NCBI RefSeq assembly: GCF_007993935.1
Contig: NZ_VITY01000004.1
Location: 434,001 to 498,000 of the forward strand
Origin: Bradyrhizobium macuxiense
GTDB lineage: Bacteria > Pseudomonadota > Alphaproteobacteria > Rhizobiales > Xanthobacteraceae
Direction: 5' to 3'
Length of the DNA: 64,000 bases
The position numbers were made by a program, and so were the translations under genes. This document shows positions 63,063 through 64,000 of the stretch, piece by piece. The first letter of the stretch is position 1. Each line of letters starts with the position of its first letter. The notes under the pieces are model-generated. The model did no database searches and had not been told where the DNA came from. It saw only the letters and a program-made list of their open reading frames with translations.

Positions 63063-63766
63063 TCGATCGAGACGCAGCGCGCGGCGTTGCGCGCAATCCG
63101 ATCGACGAGGTGATCGCGGGCCGGCTCTCGTGCCGTGAGTTCTCCGGTAGCCCTGTCCCGCGATCGACCGTGGAGCAGATCCTGCGCGTGGCGCGGTTCG
63201 CGCCGAGCGGCGCGAACATCCAGCCCTGGCACGTCTATGTGCTCGCGGGCGCCGCCAAGACCGAAGTGTCGGCTGCGCTGCTGCACGCGTTTGAGACGGA
63301 GCCGAGCGAGCACGTCTCCGAATATCAATACTACGCCAGCGAGTTTCCCGAGCCCTATCTCGGCCGCCGCCAGGAGTTCGGGCGATTGTTCTATGATTCG
63401 CTCGGCATCGCGCAAAGCGACACCGCGGCGCGGAGCCGGCAGACTGCGAAGAACTTCGGCTTCTTCGGCGCGCCGGTTGGGCTGATCGTCACCATCGATC
63501 GGCGCCTCGCGATGGGCAGCTGGCTCGATCTCGGCATGTTCATCCAGAACGTGATGCTGGCGGCGGTCGGCCGCGGGCTGCAATCCTGCCCGCAGGAAAC
63601 CTTCGCCAAGTATCACCGCATCTTGCGCCCGGCCCTGTCGATCCCGACCGAGCAGATGGTCGCTTGCGGGATCTCGATGGGTCACCCGAGGGAGCGCGGG
63701 AGAGCGCGGCTGATGCCGCGCGCGGATCTGGAGGCGTTCGCCTCCTTCAAGGGTTTCGAGGATTAG
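63038..63766 (+). CDS. Nitroreductase-family protein, probable nitrobenzoate reductase
   Basis: A 242-aa FMN-dependent nitroreductase: AGRLSCREFSGSPVPRSTVE with FAPSGANIQPWHVYVLAG (FMN-binding), SEYQYYASEFPEPYLGRRQE, NFGFFGAPVGLIVTIDRRL and QSCPQETFAKYHRI. The pattern resembles PnbA/NbzA-type 4-nitrobenzoate reductases that form hydroxylaminobenzoate. The ATG overlaps the preceding gene by 25 bp, and the next gene starts 14 bp downstream. Other nitroaromatic or enone substrates are possible. Confidence 0.78.
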   Translation: MSACEEVVIDRDAARGVARNPIDEVIAGRLSCREFSGSPVPRSTVEQILRVARFAPSGANIQPWHVYVLAGAAKTEVSAALLHAFETEPSEHVSEYQYYASEFPEPYLGRRQEFGRLFYDSLGIAQSDTAARSRQTAKNFGFFGAPVGLIVTIDRRLAMGSWLDLGMFIQNVMLAAVGRGLQSCPQETFAKYHRILRPALSIPTEQMVACGISMGHPRERGRARLMPRADLEAFASFKGFED

Positions 63767-63780
63767 AACAGGAGAAAGCC

Positions 63781-64000
63781 ATGGGAAGCCGTGAACAACT
63801 GATCGAACGCAGCATTCCGTTTCTGCGCGAAGTCAAGGACATGACGCCGAGCGCGGCGATGGAGCGATGGCTCAACGAGACCTACGGAGAGACAAGCGCG
63901 CTCTACCAGGATCTCGCTCGTCTCATCAAAATGGGAGTCGAGGAGGGCTGGGCGGCGAACCAGGAGGTCGAAGGCCCGAACTATCGGCGCAGCCGCATCC
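63781..64000 (+). CDS. Probable 4-hydroxylaminobenzoate lyase-like protein (DUF4863), 3' end cut by window edge
   Basis: 73 N-terminal residues are visible before the window ends, with AGGAG 6 bases upstream of the ATG. EQLIERSIPFLREVKDMTPS and ALYQDLARLIKMGVEEGWAA, then VEGPNYRRSRI, resemble the N-terminus of the DUF4863 family that includes PnbB (4-hydroxylaminobenzoate lyase), as I recall it. That enzyme releases ammonia and gives protocatechuate. It directly follows a nitroreductase gene, which supports the assignment; the complete sequence is needed to be sure. Confidence 0.65.
   Translation, partial: MGSREQLIERSIPFLREVKDMTPSAAMERWLNETYGETSALYQDLARLIKMGVEEGWAANQEVEGPNYRRSRI

Overview
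The window is a high-GC chromosomal segment of an alphaproteobacterium, most likely Bradyrhizobium or a close relative. The basis is gene content and style: a RegS/RegR (ActS/ActR) redox two-component pair, GlnD, MutS, an intracellular PhaZ, a beta-ketoadipate branch (pcaF, pcaHG), an SsuABC importer, a GCGxGCH-type small secreted protein, and many GAAA-loop palindromic repeats. No rRNA, nod, nif, prophage, transposase or CRISPR sequence was seen. One tRNA (Arg, anticodon CCG) is present.

Layout. 1-6.9 kb: end of a haloacid dehalogenase gene, a CaiB-type CoA-transferase and a PaaI-type thioesterase in one cluster, then a small secreted protein, tRNA-Arg, an SsuD-like monooxygenase, a secreted alpha/beta hydrolase, a Cys-rich secreted peptide, YccF and a secreted carboxymuconolactone-decarboxylase-like protein. 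7-12.3 kb: signalling genes (GGDEF/EAL, HWE-type kinase, membrane cyclase) and an SDR. 12.4-16.4 kb: a lower-GC block encoding a small secreted protein followed by a MacA-like adaptor, ABC ATPase and MacB-like permease. 16.9-24.7 kb: LLM flavoprotein, MFS exporter, PHB-depolymerase-type esterase, MBL hydrolase, RMD1/DUF155 protein and the first of two GH13 enzymes. 24.7-34.6 kb: second GH13 enzyme (trehalose-synthase-like), VWA protein, MmcB, RegR/RegS, a two-gene ABC-2 exporter, PhaZ with a strong terminator, and a SprT/YgjP-like metallopeptidase. 34.8-42.1 kb: PBP1A, a DUF1330 protein, two tandem paralogous branched-chain-type binding proteins, DUF1304 and Ogt. 42.1-46.3 kb: an operon of three very small genes (two four-Cys proteins and a 38-aa membrane protein), then a PAS kinase with two FixJ-type regulators. 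46.7-57.8 kb: GlnD, SsuA-SsuC-SsuB, OsmC, a membrane protein, a HEAT-like protein and MutS. 58-64 kb: pcaF, pcaH, pcaG, a LysR regulator, a binding protein, a nitroreductase and the start of a gene resembling 4-hydroxylaminobenzoate lyase.

The most coherent functional story is at the right edge. The nitroreductase plus the hydroxylaminobenzoate-lyase-like gene could convert a nitrobenzoate to protocatechuate, which PcaHG cleaves and whose later product PcaF thiolyses. A LysR regulator and a solute-binding protein lie in the same block. This is inference from gene order and family recognition. A second theme is repeats. A 122-bp element with 28-bp perfect inverted ends occurs twice, and several other palindrome families sit mainly between convergent genes or between genes of an operon.
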